Shown here piece by piece: positions 8,918 to 19,000 of a DNA stretch of 64,000 nucleotides. The position numbers and the translations under genes were made by a program. Under the pieces are notes generated by a model. That model was given only the letters and a program-made list of their open reading frames with translations. It ran no database searches and was not told where the DNA came from. The DNA comes from Nocardia salmonicida NBRC 13393. Lineage in GTDB: Bacteria > Actinomycetota > Actinomycetes > Mycobacteriales > Mycobacteriaceae. Position 1 is the first letter of the stretch, and every line of letters begins with the position of its first letter. The DNA lies in assembly GCF_001613085.1 (NCBI RefSeq), contig NZ_BDBR01000030.1, forward strand, positions 94,470 to 158,469. Direction: 5' to 3'.

Positions 8918-9994
8918 GTGGGAAACAAGGAATCGGGCGACACTGAGGGAGTTCGACCAAACCTTGTGTGGTTGGTTCCTGGAGGGCGGGTGAAATGCCA
9001 TTATGTGGGCATTTCGGGTGGCTTCCAGGGGTTCGGCGGTACAGCAGTGGGAAAGATATTGGCGCCAATAGGTCGTTTGTTCGCGGCGGTCGTGCTGATT
9101 GTCGCAGCGATTATCGCGCTGCACGGGCATTTACCTGGGACCACTGTTCCCAATGAAAACGGCGGTGCTCCGCCGTTGGCTGTCGCATTGATGCCGGTAT
9201 TGTTGCTGGTCTCGGTGGTGATCTTGCTCGCCGGAGTCATTGTCAGTCAGCATCGGTTGCCCTTGGCGATGCCCGCGCTCGAGGGTGATCTCGGGGTTCG
9301 CCTGTCGTTCAAGCGGTTCGCGGTGCTGGCTCCCGTCGCGCTCAGCGCTGTCGCGCTGACATTCGCTGTCGGAATCACCATGCTGTTCGTCCTGCCCGGT
9401 GCCAGGCGGCAACCGACTTCACCGGCCGCGACGGAAGGGACGCCGCCGGTGTCGGGTGCGGTCGAGGTACAGGTGGTCGACTCGGCGGTCGACTCGTCGC
9501 GTCTGAGCGGGACGGCGTTGCTGGGGGCGGTGGGACTGGCGGTCGTGCTGATCGCCATCGCGCTGGTCGGTCTCGTCGGTGTCACCGTCTCCGGGCGGCG
9601 GACGCCCCTGGTGGAAGGGGTGAAGCTGACCGAGGAACAAGTGGCGAACACGGTCGACTCGCTGACCAGGGCAGCGGAGATGGGTCTGGCCGCGATGAAC
9701 GCGCCGGGGCAGGATGCGCGGACCGCCGTGATCGCCTGCTATGTGGCGATGGAGGCCGGGCTAGCGGCGGATCGTGCTGCGGCACCACTGGTTTCGGATA
9801 CACCGAGGGAAGTGCTGGAGCGGGCTTTCGATAGTGGCGTGCTGCACGACGACGGCGCGCACGAACTGGTCGCGCTGTTCGAGGAGGCCAGGTTCAGTCC
9901 GCACGCGATGCTGGGTTGGCAGCGCATCCGTGCCGAACAACTACTGCGTCTGGTACTCGCCGATCTCCAATTCCGCGACGAGGTTTCGGTGTAA
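8918..9994 (+). CDS. DUF4129 membrane protein
   Basis: A 358-residue protein with transmembrane segments near residues 45-65, 85-105, 130-155 and 205-225, and a C-terminal cytoplasmic DUF4129 domain. The visible signature is ACYVAMEAGLAADRAA through REVLERAF to LFEEARFSPHAM. DUF4129 proteins are usually encoded beside MoxR ATPase and DUF58 genes; none is here, so this copy is an orphan. I used the GTG at 8918, which has AGGA upstream. In-frame GTGs at 8990 and 9047 are possible alternatives, and the N-terminal 40 residues look unlike a membrane leader, so the start is uncertain. Confidence 0.72.
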   Translation: MGNKESGDTEGVRPNLVWLVPGGRVKCHYVGISGGFQGFGGTAVGKILAPIGRLFAAVVLIVAAIIALHGHLPGTTVPNENGGAPPLAVALMPVLLLVSVVILLAGVIVSQHRLPLAMPALEGDLGVRLSFKRFAVLAPVALSAVALTFAVGITMLFVLPGARRQPTSPAATEGTPPVSGAVEVQVVDSAVDSSRLSGTALLGAVGLAVVLIAIALVGLVGVTVSGRRTPLVEGVKLTEEQVANTVDSLTRAAEMGLAAMNAPGQDARTAVIACYVAMEAGLAADRAAAPLVSDTPREVLERAFDSGVLHDDGAHELVALFEEARFSPHAMLGWQRIRAEQLLRLVLADLQFRDEVSV

Positions 9995-10011
9995 CTGCCT
10001 GCGCGGGGGGC

Positions 10012-10659
10012 CTATTCGTGGCGTCGCAGCTCGGCGTACAGCCACGTGCCGATCATCCGGGCGGTCATGGCGATGGCGGCGGCGCGGTCGCCGTCGGCCA
10101 CGTCGTCGGCCGAGGCGCGCAACACCGCGGCGAAACCGGTGTTGACCAGAACCCACGACATCATGTCGTGGTCATGGTCGTGTCCGGGCCCGACGAACTG
10201 GATCACGATGAGCTTGAGCAGCATTCGCAGTCGCGGTTCGAATTCGGGCAACCCGCTGCTGTAGAACTGCACGCTGCGCACGAGCGCGCGAACCAGATCC
10301 GACTTGGCGGCCAGCGCATCGGCGAAGACGTCGAGAATCTCCGACGCGATCGCGATGTAGTCGTCACTGCTGGTCGGCGAGGTCTCTACGGTCAAGCTGA
10401 ATACGCGCTGGGTGAAATCCTGCTCGACGTCGGTGATCAGGCGATCGAGGAGTTCGTCGACGAGGAAGGACCGCTCCGGAAAGTACCGGTACAGCGTTCC
10501 GATGCTGATCCGCGCGTGCGCCGCGATGACATTGGTGGAGGTGTTGTCGATTCCTCGCTGGCCGAACAATTCCGCGGCGGTATCGAGAATGTGTTCCCTG
10601 GTCGCCTTCGCCCGCTCTTGCTTCGGGCGGATTCGCCGGTCGACGGGTTTCGGTGGCAT
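10012..10659 (-). CDS. TetR-family transcriptional regulator
   Basis: A 215-residue protein with an N-terminal TetR HTH: TREHILDTAAELFGQRGIDN, then TNVIAAHARISIGTLYRYFP (the recognition helix). The C-terminal domain is helical with an unusual DHDHD run near residue 170. The ATG at 10659 is preceded by AAGGA; a longer in-frame start is less likely. The gene converges with the DUF4129 gene (17 bp apart), and its promoter region (10660-10903) separates it from the lipid locus, so it could regulate either neighbour. The ligand is unknown. Confidence 0.86.
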   Translation of the reverse strand: MPPKPVDRRIRPKQERAKATREHILDTAAELFGQRGIDNTSTNVIAAHARISIGTLYRYFPERSFLVDELLDRLITDVEQDFTQRVFSLTVETSPTSSDDYIAIASEILDVFADALAAKSDLVRALVRSVQFYSSGLPEFEPRLRMLLKLIVIQFVGPGHDHDHDMMSWVLVNTGFAAVLRASADDVADGDRAAAIAMTARMIGTWLYAELRRHE

Positions 10660-10903
10660 CGGAGTTCCTTTTCGGCGAAGTCGGTCCCACCGCTGACATC
10701 GGTCGGGCGATCGAGGCGGCGGCATGGTGCGCGTACTGCAGGGGAACTGCCGGGCGGGGAACGTCGAGTTGTCATGGGCGAAGAGTAGATTTCGCGAGCG
10801 GGTTTTCGGTGCTCGGTGGACCGGTATTGAGTCGGCTCATCAGGTTCGTGCCAGAACGTGCGTTTGCCGCACAAAGGCACTCGGGGGTGAGCCGAACCGG
10901 AAA

Positions 10904-11965
10904 CTACGGGACGACCAGCGCGGCGGCGCGTTCCCAGTAGGTGTGCATGTCCTGCTCCCAGTAACCCCAGGAATGGGTGCCTGCCGGGCGGAAATCGAAC
11001 GTCGCCGGGATATCGAGTGCGGCCAGTCGGTCGCGCAACAACGCGGTGCACACCACGGTGATCCCGTCGAGCACACCGCCGATGATCAGCTGGTCGAGCA
11101 GTTTCATCGGACTGTTCTTGACGCCGGGGCCGTTGAGGGTGTCCAGCGGGCCGGGCAGGCCGTTGCCGGTAGTGACATACACCTGCACTCCGCGCAGCTT
11201 CTGGGCATTGAGGGCCGCGTCGTTGGTCGTCCAGGCCGGATCGGTGGGCGGCCCCCACATATTCAGCGGGTTGCCGCGCCGCGCGGTGACGATCGAGGCC
11301 ACCATCGCCTGTCCGGCCGGGTTGCTGGTCTGGATGCAGCCGCTGAAGGAGCCGACCATCCGGAATCGTCGCGGCGCTTCCTGTGCCATCCGGAACACCG
11401 CCGCGCTGGCCATCGACAAACCGGCGACCGCGTCGCGGCCGGTGCCGTGGAAAGCCGAGTCGATGATCGGAGGCAGTTCGGTGGTGAGGAACGTCAGCCA
11501 GCGATTGCGTCCGGTGCCGGGATCATCGGCCTGCCAGTCGGTGTAGAAGGTGCCCGCGCCGCCGATCGGCATCACCACGTTCGCCTGCGCGGCGCCGAAG
11601 AATTCGACGGCATCGGTCTTGGTGAACCAGTTGCTGCCGTCGCGCCAATCGGGGGTGTCGGTGCCACCGTCCACCCCGTTGATCAGATACAGCGAGCCCG
11701 CGGGCGCCGCGGGATCGGCGGCGGGAATGACCGCGACGGTGACCGGGCGGTTCATCGCCGCCGAGTGCACGGTCAGGTCGATCACCTTGCCGGGGCCGTT
11801 GGCGGCCGCCGAGACGGCGAACGAGCCGTTCGGCGCCGGTAGTGCCGCTGCCATGGCGTGGGCCGCGACCAGGTCAGGGGCCGCCTGCGCTGTCGCGACG
11901 ACGGGCAGGCCGGTGGCGGCGAGCGCCACCGCGAGTGCCAGCCGCCGCCTCATCGAATGCGCCAC
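10904..11965 (-). CDS. Antigen 85-like mycolyltransferase / secreted esterase
   Basis: A 353-residue exported alpha/beta hydrolase of the Ag85/corynomycolyltransferase family. The signal peptide covers about residues 1-28 (MRRRLALAVALAATGLPVV, cut near AQA). Family features seen are LINGVDGG, the substrate-loop TFYTDWQ, the nucleophile elbow GLSMASAAVF, and a C-terminal catalytic His in GTHSWGYWEQDM. Ag85 proteins transfer mycolic acids to trehalose or arabinogalactan in the cell envelope. The start is a GTG at 11965 with GGAG 8 nt upstream. It is the last gene of the leftward MMPL-GT39-Ag85 group, 31 bp after GT39, consistent with assembly of an acylated envelope glycolipid. Confidence 0.85.
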   Translation of the reverse strand: MAHSMRRRLALAVALAATGLPVVATAQAAPDLVAAHAMAAALPAPNGSFAVSAAANGPGKVIDLTVHSAAMNRPVTVAVIPAADPAAPAGSLYLINGVDGGTDTPDWRDGSNWFTKTDAVEFFGAAQANVVMPIGGAGTFYTDWQADDPGTGRNRWLTFLTTELPPIIDSAFHGTGRDAVAGLSMASAAVFRMAQEAPRRFRMVGSFSGCIQTSNPAGQAMVASIVTARRGNPLNMWGPPTDPAWTTNDAALNAQKLRGVQVYVTTGNGLPGPLDTLNGPGVKNSPMKLLDQLIIGGVLDGITVVCTALLRDRLAALDIPATFDFRPAGTHSWGYWEQDMHTYWERAAALVVP

Positions 11966-11996
11966 TGTCTTGTCTCCGTTCGCTCCGGTGTCGTCG

Positions 11997-13565
11997 CTAT
12001 CGCCCATGGCGGCTCGTCCCATCGACGAACCGCAGCTGCCTGGCATCGGGCCACAGGACCGACCACGGTTGGCTCGGCCCGTCGCACAGCCACACCGCGA
12101 CGCCGCGGTTCACCCCGGGAAAGCCGAGCGTTTCGTCGATGTGGGTCAGCAGGGTGGTCCGGGTGAAGCGGGTGCGCAGCGCGGTGCCCGGATCGTCGAC
12201 CCCGACGTAGAGCACGCTGGTCGCGCTGTCGGGTGGTGTGCCGAAGTAGCCGTAGCCGCGGTTCGGGCTGAACACCGGGGGCAGGCCGGCCGCGGGCCCG
12301 AGGTCGTCGAGTGCGGCTGCCTGCCAATAGTTCTGGGTCACGATCACCAGAGCTTCGCGCTGCCGCGGCGGTACCCGGTCGTAGCTCTCGGCCACTGCGG
12401 TGACCAGATCGTCCCAACCGTCCAGCCCGAAAAGCAGACTGCGCGAGTGGATGTGTGAATAGTCGTCGGTGGACTGTCGCAGTGCCGAGTCCGGTAGGGG
12501 CAGCACGACCACGAGCGCGACACAGATCGCGGTCGCGAGTGCGCCGATGCCACCGCTGAAGATCGCCCCGAGCCGGGAGAAGCCGCGGTCTGCCAGATAC
12601 ACCGCGCCCGCCGCGAACAGACCGGGAAACGCCCCGGCGACGAAGTAGGGGCGCAGACCCGCGAGCACCACCGCGCCGAGACCGAGCGCGATCATCGGGA
12701 TCAGGAAGTAGTACGGCCGGAATCGCTCGGCGCGCAGGCCCGCCCACATGCCGGCGATCAACAGCAGCCCGCCCGCCCCGGTGACCTGGATCATCGTCCA
12801 CGGCACCGCCGTCAACCCGGCGGTGGCGAGTTGTTCGTCGCGCACGACCGCGCCCATCGCCAATTGCGGCCAGCCGTTGCTGTGCTGCCACCACAGAATC
12901 GGGACAGCCGACCCGGCGAGCAGGCTCGAGCCCAGCCACCACGCGGGCCGACGCAGCATCTCCCTCGGCCCGAACACGGCCACACCGAGGGCGAGCACCG
13001 CCCAGATGATCGGAATCAGCCACTTGACCTGGAAGTCGACCGCGGCGACGAACCCCGCCGCGACCAGTAGGTAGTCCTCGCGGGTCCGCACCCAGCGGAT
13101 CAGCAGCCACGCCAGCATCGCCGTCAAGGTGATGTCGAGGGCGAAGGTGCTCAGCATCGCCGACTGCATCACCGCCATCGGGGTGGTCGCGTAGGCGAGC
13201 GCGGCGACGGTCTGGGGGAGTCTTCCACCGCCGAACTCCCTGGCCATTACCGCGCTGAGCACGATGGCCAGCACCGTGAACAGCAGCGCGGGCAGCCGAA
13301 GGACGGCGGTGGATCCCGGCGCGAGGTAGTCCGACAGTGCCGCCAGCAGCGGAACCAACGGGCCCTGATCGGCATAGCTCACCGACGGATGCCGTCCGGC
13401 CGCGAGGAAATACAGTTCGTCGCCGCCGATGCGGTAGCGGTCGATCCTGGCGAGGAACAGGGTCGCGGCCACGGTCGCGACGATCGACACCTCGCGCCAC
13501 GCGAAGGCGGGCAGCGTGCTGGTGGGTGCGGCGGGCACGTCGACGGTGCCGCTCCGGACTTTCAT
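11997..13565 (-). CDS. GT39 (ArnT/PMT-like) membrane glycosyltransferase
   Basis: A 522-residue polytopic protein with about 11 hydrophobic segments. The first extracytoplasmic loop carries the acidic motif YRIGGDELYFLAAGRHP, typical of GT-C fold enzymes of family 39 that take sugar from a polyprenyl-phosphate donor. The C-terminal 130 residues form a soluble extracytoplasmic domain (from TDDYSHIHSRSLLFGLDGWD). GGAG precedes the ATG at 13565. The gene lies 15 bp after the MMPL gene and 31 bp before the Ag85-like gene, so it probably glycosylates a lipid or protein outside the membrane within the same pathway. The acceptor is unknown. Confidence 0.85.
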   Translation of the reverse strand: MKVRSGTVDVPAAPTSTLPAFAWREVSIVATVAATLFLARIDRYRIGGDELYFLAAGRHPSVSYADQGPLVPLLAALSDYLAPGSTAVLRLPALLFTVLAIVLSAVMAREFGGGRLPQTVAALAYATTPMAVMQSAMLSTFALDITLTAMLAWLLIRWVRTREDYLLVAAGFVAAVDFQVKWLIPIIWAVLALGVAVFGPREMLRRPAWWLGSSLLAGSAVPILWWQHSNGWPQLAMGAVVRDEQLATAGLTAVPWTMIQVTGAGGLLLIAGMWAGLRAERFRPYYFLIPMIALGLGAVVLAGLRPYFVAGAFPGLFAAGAVYLADRGFSRLGAIFSGGIGALATAICVALVVVLPLPDSALRQSTDDYSHIHSRSLLFGLDGWDDLVTAVAESYDRVPPRQREALVIVTQNYWQAAALDDLGPAAGLPPVFSPNRGYGYFGTPPDSATSVLYVGVDDPGTALRTRFTRTTLLTHIDETLGFPGVNRGVAVWLCDGPSQPWSVLWPDARQLRFVDGTSRHGR

Positions 13566-13580
13566 GGTGGTACTCCGGGG

Positions 13581-15791
13581 TCAGTCCCGGTCGCCGCGGA
13601 CTGGCGTCGGAGCAGCTCCGGAAGGTGTCGAGTGGGCGAGAGATTCGTGTTCAGGAGGGGGCTGCAGGCGTTTGAGCCACGCCGGCGCCCACCAGCAGGC
13701 GTCCCCGAGCAGGCGCATGGACGCGGGCACCAGCAGCATCCGCAGGATGGTGGCGTCGATGAACAGCGCGGTGACCATGCCGAGGGCGATGTACTGCATC
13801 ATCAGCAGATCCGACAACGCGAACGCGCCGGTGACCACCAGCAGGATCAGCGCGGCAGCGGTGATGATGCGGCCCGTACGGGCGATACCCGCCTGGACCG
13901 CTTCGGTCGTGGATGCTCCCGCTGCCCTGGCTTCGACGATGCGAGACAGCAGGAATACCTCGTAATCGGTCGACAGCCCGTAGACCACCGACACGATGAC
14001 GACCAGGACCAGCGACATGATGGGTTGCGGGGTGAAGCCGAGCAACCCCGCGCCGTGCCCATCGATGAAGACCCACGTCAGCACGCCGAGGGTGGCGCCG
14101 AGCCCGAGCAGGTTCAACGCGGCGGCTTTGAGCGGCAGTATCAGCGAACCGAATGTCAGCGCCATCAGGAGCGTGCAGGCCAGGAAGACGAACGCGATCA
14201 TCAGCGGCATCCGCTCGACGAGCGCGTCGATACTGTCTTTCTCCACGGCGGGATTGCCCCCGACCATCAGTGTCGTGCCGGGCGGCAGCGGCATCGAACG
14301 CAGATAGTCGACGGTCGCCTCGGCGTCGTCGGAACCGGCGAGCACGGTGTGGGTGGTGAGAACCTGGGGCTGGAACGGCGACTGCATCGGCTCGGCGAAC
14401 GGCGCGCCGATGCCGGGGGCGTGGTTGGCGTCGGCGCGGACGGTCTCGGCGGTCTCGGGGTCGAAAGTAATGATGACCAGGTCGATCGGGTCGATCTGGC
14501 GCAGCGGGAACAGTTCGTCGAAGTGCTGCTGGGCCATGCGCGTCGGATGGGTCGGCGGGAGAAAACGCTCGTTGATGGAGCCGAAGGCCAGATTCTGGAT
14601 CGGGACGATGAGCAGCAGCAGTCCGAGGCAGATCGGAATCGCCACCACCAGTGGACGTTTCATGACGCCCGCGGCGAATCGGCCCCACCTGTTGTCGGGG
14701 ACACGGTCGCTGGCGACCGGTTTGCGGAACCAGTCGACGCCGAGCCAGTCGACTCGCCTGCCCAGCACGGCCAGCATCGCGGGTAGCAGGGTGATCGAGG
14801 TCAGCGCCGCCAGCGAGATGGTGATGATGGCGCCGTAGGCGAACGATCGCAGAAAGCCCTGCGGGAACACCAGAATGCCCGCCGCCGCGACCACCACGAT
14901 CAAGGCCGAGAACAACACCGTGCGCCCCGCCGTGGTCACCGAACGCCGGACCGCGTCGTCGACCGTTCGGCCGTCGGCGAGTTCCTCGCGGAAACGACTG
15001 AGCACGAACAGCCCGTAGTCGATCGCCAGGCCGAGGCCGATCATCGAGACAACCGGGGAGACAAAGGAGTTCACCTCGGTGACCGCGGTGAGGCAGCGCA
15101 GCAGCCCCCATGCGCCGAGCATGGTGAGTCCGCCGATGATCAGCGGCAGCGCCGCGGCGACGACGCCGCCGAACAGGAAGAACAGCAGGATCGCGACCGC
15201 GGGGATGGCGAACAGCTCCACACGTCGCTGATCCTGAACCATGGTGTCGTTCAACGCGAGAGCGACCGGCTGCCCGCCGGCGAGTTCGACCTCGACCCCG
15301 GGGATCACGAACTCCTCGGCGATCTTGCGGTAGTTGCGGCCCTGTTCGGTGGGATCGAGGCCGCTGACCGCGACCGAGGCGAACGCGTAGTCACGTTCGG
15401 GCGAGCCGAAGACGTCGGGAAGCGCCACGCCGGTATCGGTCGGCCAATACGCGCCGTTGATCCGGTCGATCTCGTTCGGGAAACGCTGCGGCAGACTGTT
15501 CAGTCCCGCCACGACTGTCTCGGTAAAGGCTGGATCGTCGATTGTTGTTCCTGCGGGCGCCCGAAACAACAAGATCACATCGCTGCTGTGATCACGGCCG
15601 AATGCGTTGTCGCGCACGTGCGCCGCACGAACCGATTCCGACGACGGATCGTCGAACCCTGTCGAACTCAGATCCGCGCCGAGCCCGAGCCCGTAAGTTC
15701 CCAGTGCCAACAATCCGGTCACCATAATCAAGATCACCAAATATCGCCGACGCACGACGGTGTCTGCCCACTGTGTCAACTCGGCGAACAC
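13581..15791 (-). CDS. MMPL-family lipid transporter
   Basis: A 736-residue RND-superfamily protein with the MmpL plan: one N-terminal helix, a periplasmic domain (residues about 40-180), five helices, a second periplasmic domain (about 400-510) and a terminal helix bundle. The segments SMIGLGLAIDYGLFVLSRFR and VVYGLSTDYEVFLLSRIVEA carry the paired Asp-Tyr residues (DYG / DYE) used for proton relay in MmpL proteins. MmpL proteins export lipids to the outer envelope. The GTG start at 15791 has GGGAGG 6 nt upstream. It is divergent from the PKS gene, so the natural cargo is the PKS/PapA product, as in mycobacterial pks-papA-mmpL loci. Confidence 0.9.
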   Translation of the reverse strand: MFAELTQWADTVVRRRYLVILIMVTGLLALGTYGLGLGADLSSTGFDDPSSESVRAAHVRDNAFGRDHSSDVILLFRAPAGTTIDDPAFTETVVAGLNSLPQRFPNEIDRINGAYWPTDTGVALPDVFGSPERDYAFASVAVSGLDPTEQGRNYRKIAEEFVIPGVEVELAGGQPVALALNDTMVQDQRRVELFAIPAVAILLFFLFGGVVAAALPLIIGGLTMLGAWGLLRCLTAVTEVNSFVSPVVSMIGLGLAIDYGLFVLSRFREELADGRTVDDAVRRSVTTAGRTVLFSALIVVVAAAGILVFPQGFLRSFAYGAIITISLAALTSITLLPAMLAVLGRRVDWLGVDWFRKPVASDRVPDNRWGRFAAGVMKRPLVVAIPICLGLLLLIVPIQNLAFGSINERFLPPTHPTRMAQQHFDELFPLRQIDPIDLVIITFDPETAETVRADANHAPGIGAPFAEPMQSPFQPQVLTTHTVLAGSDDAEATVDYLRSMPLPPGTTLMVGGNPAVEKDSIDALVERMPLMIAFVFLACTLLMALTFGSLILPLKAAALNLLGLGATLGVLTWVFIDGHGAGLLGFTPQPIMSLVLVVIVSVVYGLSTDYEVFLLSRIVEARAAGASTTEAVQAGIARTGRIITAAALILLVVTGAFALSDLLMMQYIALGMVTALFIDATILRMLLVPASMRLLGDACWWAPAWLKRLQPPPEHESLAHSTPSGAAPTPVRGDRD

Positions 15792-16059
15792 ATTCGCCTC
15801 CCAACTGCTCGCGATGTGTCGAACTTGTCACTGTCAGTAGCCTTTTCGGTCGCTACCACGCAATGTTGCGGCCGGTCACAACGACTCTCCGAGTCGTGTT
15901 GTGAGGCATGACTCGGCTATATGGGCCCGATCACAGAGGGGCGCGCTATTACCCGTCCGAAATTCCAGAGGTCGGTAATCGGACGATCGCCACGGTGGTG
16001 GGCTTCTACGTTGACACCAACGGTCAATGCCACAGGCCGGTCGAACCGGAGGAAATCAC
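15792..16059. promoter_or_regulatory. Divergent MMPL/PKS promoter region with long inverted repeat
   Basis: This 268-bp region must hold the promoters of both lipid operons. It contains an inverted repeat CACAACGACTC (15877-15887), 3-nt loop, GAGTCGTGTTGTG (15891-15903): seven perfect base pairs next to the loop and an outer CACA/TGTG pairing with a 2-nt bulge. It could be an operator or an RNA hairpin. The PKS ribosome-binding site GGAGGAA lies at about 16048-16054. Confidence 0.5.
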
Positions 16060-19000
16060 GTGTCGGATATTGCCATTGTCGGAATCGGATGTCGGTTCGC
16101 GGGCGGGATCGACTCCCCGGAATCGTTCTGGGACTTTATCGTCGACAAGCGCGACGGCGTGGTGGAGATGCCCGCCGATCGCTGGGACTGGCGCCGCTAC
16201 TACGACCCCGAGCCACGGACGCCGGGGCGCAGCTATACCAAGCACGGCGCCTTCATGACCAATGATCCGTGGGAGTTCGATCCCGACTTCTTCGGGATCT
16301 CGCCGCGCGAGGCCACGGTGCTCGACCCGCAGCAGCGGCTGATGCTCGAGGTGACCTGGGAGGCCCTCGACGACGCCGGGATCGCGGGGCGCTCGGCCGG
16401 CGAACAGGTCGGGGTCTATGTGGGCGGCTTCGTCGTCGACCAGTCGGTGATCGGCGTGGTCGGCCCCGCGCTGTTCCACACCGACATGCACACCCCGGCC
16501 AGTGCCTCCTACACGATGCTGTCCAATCGGATCGCCTACGCGCTGAACCTGGTCGGGCCGGCGATCACCGTCGACACCGCGTGTTCCTCGTCGCTGGTCG
16601 CGCTGCACCTGGCCTGCCAGGCGCTGGAGAACGACGACTGCAAGGTCGCGCTGGCGGGCGGGGTCAATGTGATGCTGCAGCCGGAAACCTTCGTGCTCAT
16701 GTGCAAAGGCGGTTTCCTGGCGACCGACGGCCGCTGCAAGTCCTTCGACGCCTCCGCCGACGGCTACGGTCGTGGTGAAGGCGCGGGCATGGTGGCGCTG
16801 AAGAAGCTCGAAGACGCTGTCCGCGACGGTGATCGCGTCTATGCCGTGATCAAGGCCACCGGGTCCAATCAGGACGGGCGAACAACCGCGATCACCGTGC
16901 CGAACGCCGACTCGCAGGAGGCGCTGGCCCGCACCGTCTGCGAACGCTCGGGCCTGGCACCGGACGAGATCACCTACCTGGAGGCGCACGGCACCGGAAC
17001 GCTGGTCGGCGATCCGGTCGAATTGCGCGCTCTCGGTGCGGTTTTCGGCGCACCGTCCGGGCGCACCGGCACCATCGGCGTCGGCTCGGTGAAGGCGACG
17101 ATCGGGCACACCGAGGCCGCCGCAGGCGTGGCCAGCGTGATCAAAGCCGCACTGGCGCTGCAACATCGCACGCTGCCGCCACAGGGCTGGTTGAACAATC
17201 CGAACCCCGACATTCCCTTCGACGAGCTGGGCCTGCACGTGCAGACCGAGGCGCAACCGCTGCCCGCCGACGCCGCGCCGATGTCGGTGGCGGTCAACGG
17301 TTTCGGTTATGGCGGCACCAACGCCCACGCGATCCTGCAGGAGTTCCGCGCCTCCGCATCGCCGACCGAACCGGCCCGCCACCTCGGCATCCTGCCCATC
17401 TCGGCCCGCAGTACCGGCGCCGCGCGCGCGTTGGCGGGCCGGTTCGCCGACCTGATCACCACGGGGGCCGACCCGGATCAACTGGCCGAAGCGGCGTGGA
17501 CCCGAATGTCGCACCACCCGTTCCGCACCGGCGTCCTCCTCGACGGCTCCACCGACGAACTGGTCCATGAACTGCGCGAGTACGCGTCGGGTACCGGCCG
17601 CGACGCCAGCCGCACAGTCTCCTCAAGCGCCGCCGAGCCGGTGTTCGTGTTCTCGGGGATGGGTCCCCAGCACTGGAAGATGGCCCGTGGTCTGCTCGCG
17701 GCCGGCGGGGTGTTCGCCGAGACCGCCGCGGAGATCGACGCGGAATTCCGCGCGATCGCGGGCTGGTCGATCATCGAGGAACTGAGCAAGCCGGAGCACG
17801 AGTCCCGGGTCACCAGCACCGAGGTCGCCCAGCCCGCGAACTTCCTCGTCCAAGTGGGTCTGGTGCGCGAGCTGGCCGAATACGGCATCGTCCCCGCGGC
17901 CATCGTCGGGCACAGCGTGGGTGAGGTGTCGGCGGCGTATATGAGCGGCGTGCTGTCACTGCGCGAGGCGGTGCGCGTGGCCTATCACCGGGCGCGATTG
18001 CAGGCCACGACCGCGGGAAGTGGCGGGATGCTCGCCGTCGGCATGACCGAGGAGCAGGCCGACGCGCTCATCGTCGGCGATCCGCGCGTCGACATCGCGG
18101 CGATCAACAGCCCCACGTCGCTGACCCTGTCCGGCGACGTCGACCGGCTCGACGAGATCGCCGAAAAGCTCACGGAGGACGGAATATTCGCCCGTCGGCT
18201 GCGGGTCGAGGTGCCCTATCACAGCCGACTGATGGATCCGATCCACGACGAACTGCGCACGGCGCTGGCCGATCTGGCGCCGCAGGCGCCGTCGGTGCCG
18301 CTGTACTCCTCGGTGACCGGCGAGTTGGTCACCGAGGGTGACTGGAACGCCGAGTACTGGTGGTCGAATGTCCGTCAGCCGGTGCGGTTCTTCGCCGCGA
18401 TCGGGAGTCTGATCGCCGCGGGTAATCGGATCTTCCTCGAGGTCGGTCCACATCCGGTGCTGTCGGGCAATATTCGCGAAGCGCTGGTCGACGCGGACGT
18501 GAACGGCACCACGGTGCCCACCCTCGACCGCGAGCAGTCCGATTCGCACAGCTTCCGGCGCACGCTCATCGGCCTGCATGCCGCCGGTGTGCTCGATCGT
18601 GGGCTGCTGTTCCCGGCGGAGCGGGGCGCCACCGCGCACGTGCCGCTGCCACGGTATCCCTGGCAGCGCACCCGTCTGCACTCGGCGCTGCCACTGTTCG
18701 AGCAGGCCCGCCTCGGCACGCCCGGCGGCCACGCCATGCTCGGCGACCCCGATGTGGAGGGGCGTCCCGAGTGGTTGCTGCAGGTGGGCACCGAACTGTT
18801 GCCGTGGCTGGTCGACCATGTCGTCAATGGCGTCAAGATCATGCCGGGTGCGGCGTACCTGGACGCGGCGCTGAGCGCCACCGCCGCCCGGATCGGCAGC
18901 AAACAGGTCGCGCTGGAAGGGGTTCGGTTCGTCGCACCGCTGATCATGGGCGCCCCCGATGTTCCGCTGGTCGCGATGAGCGTGGAGGAGGCCAGCGGTC

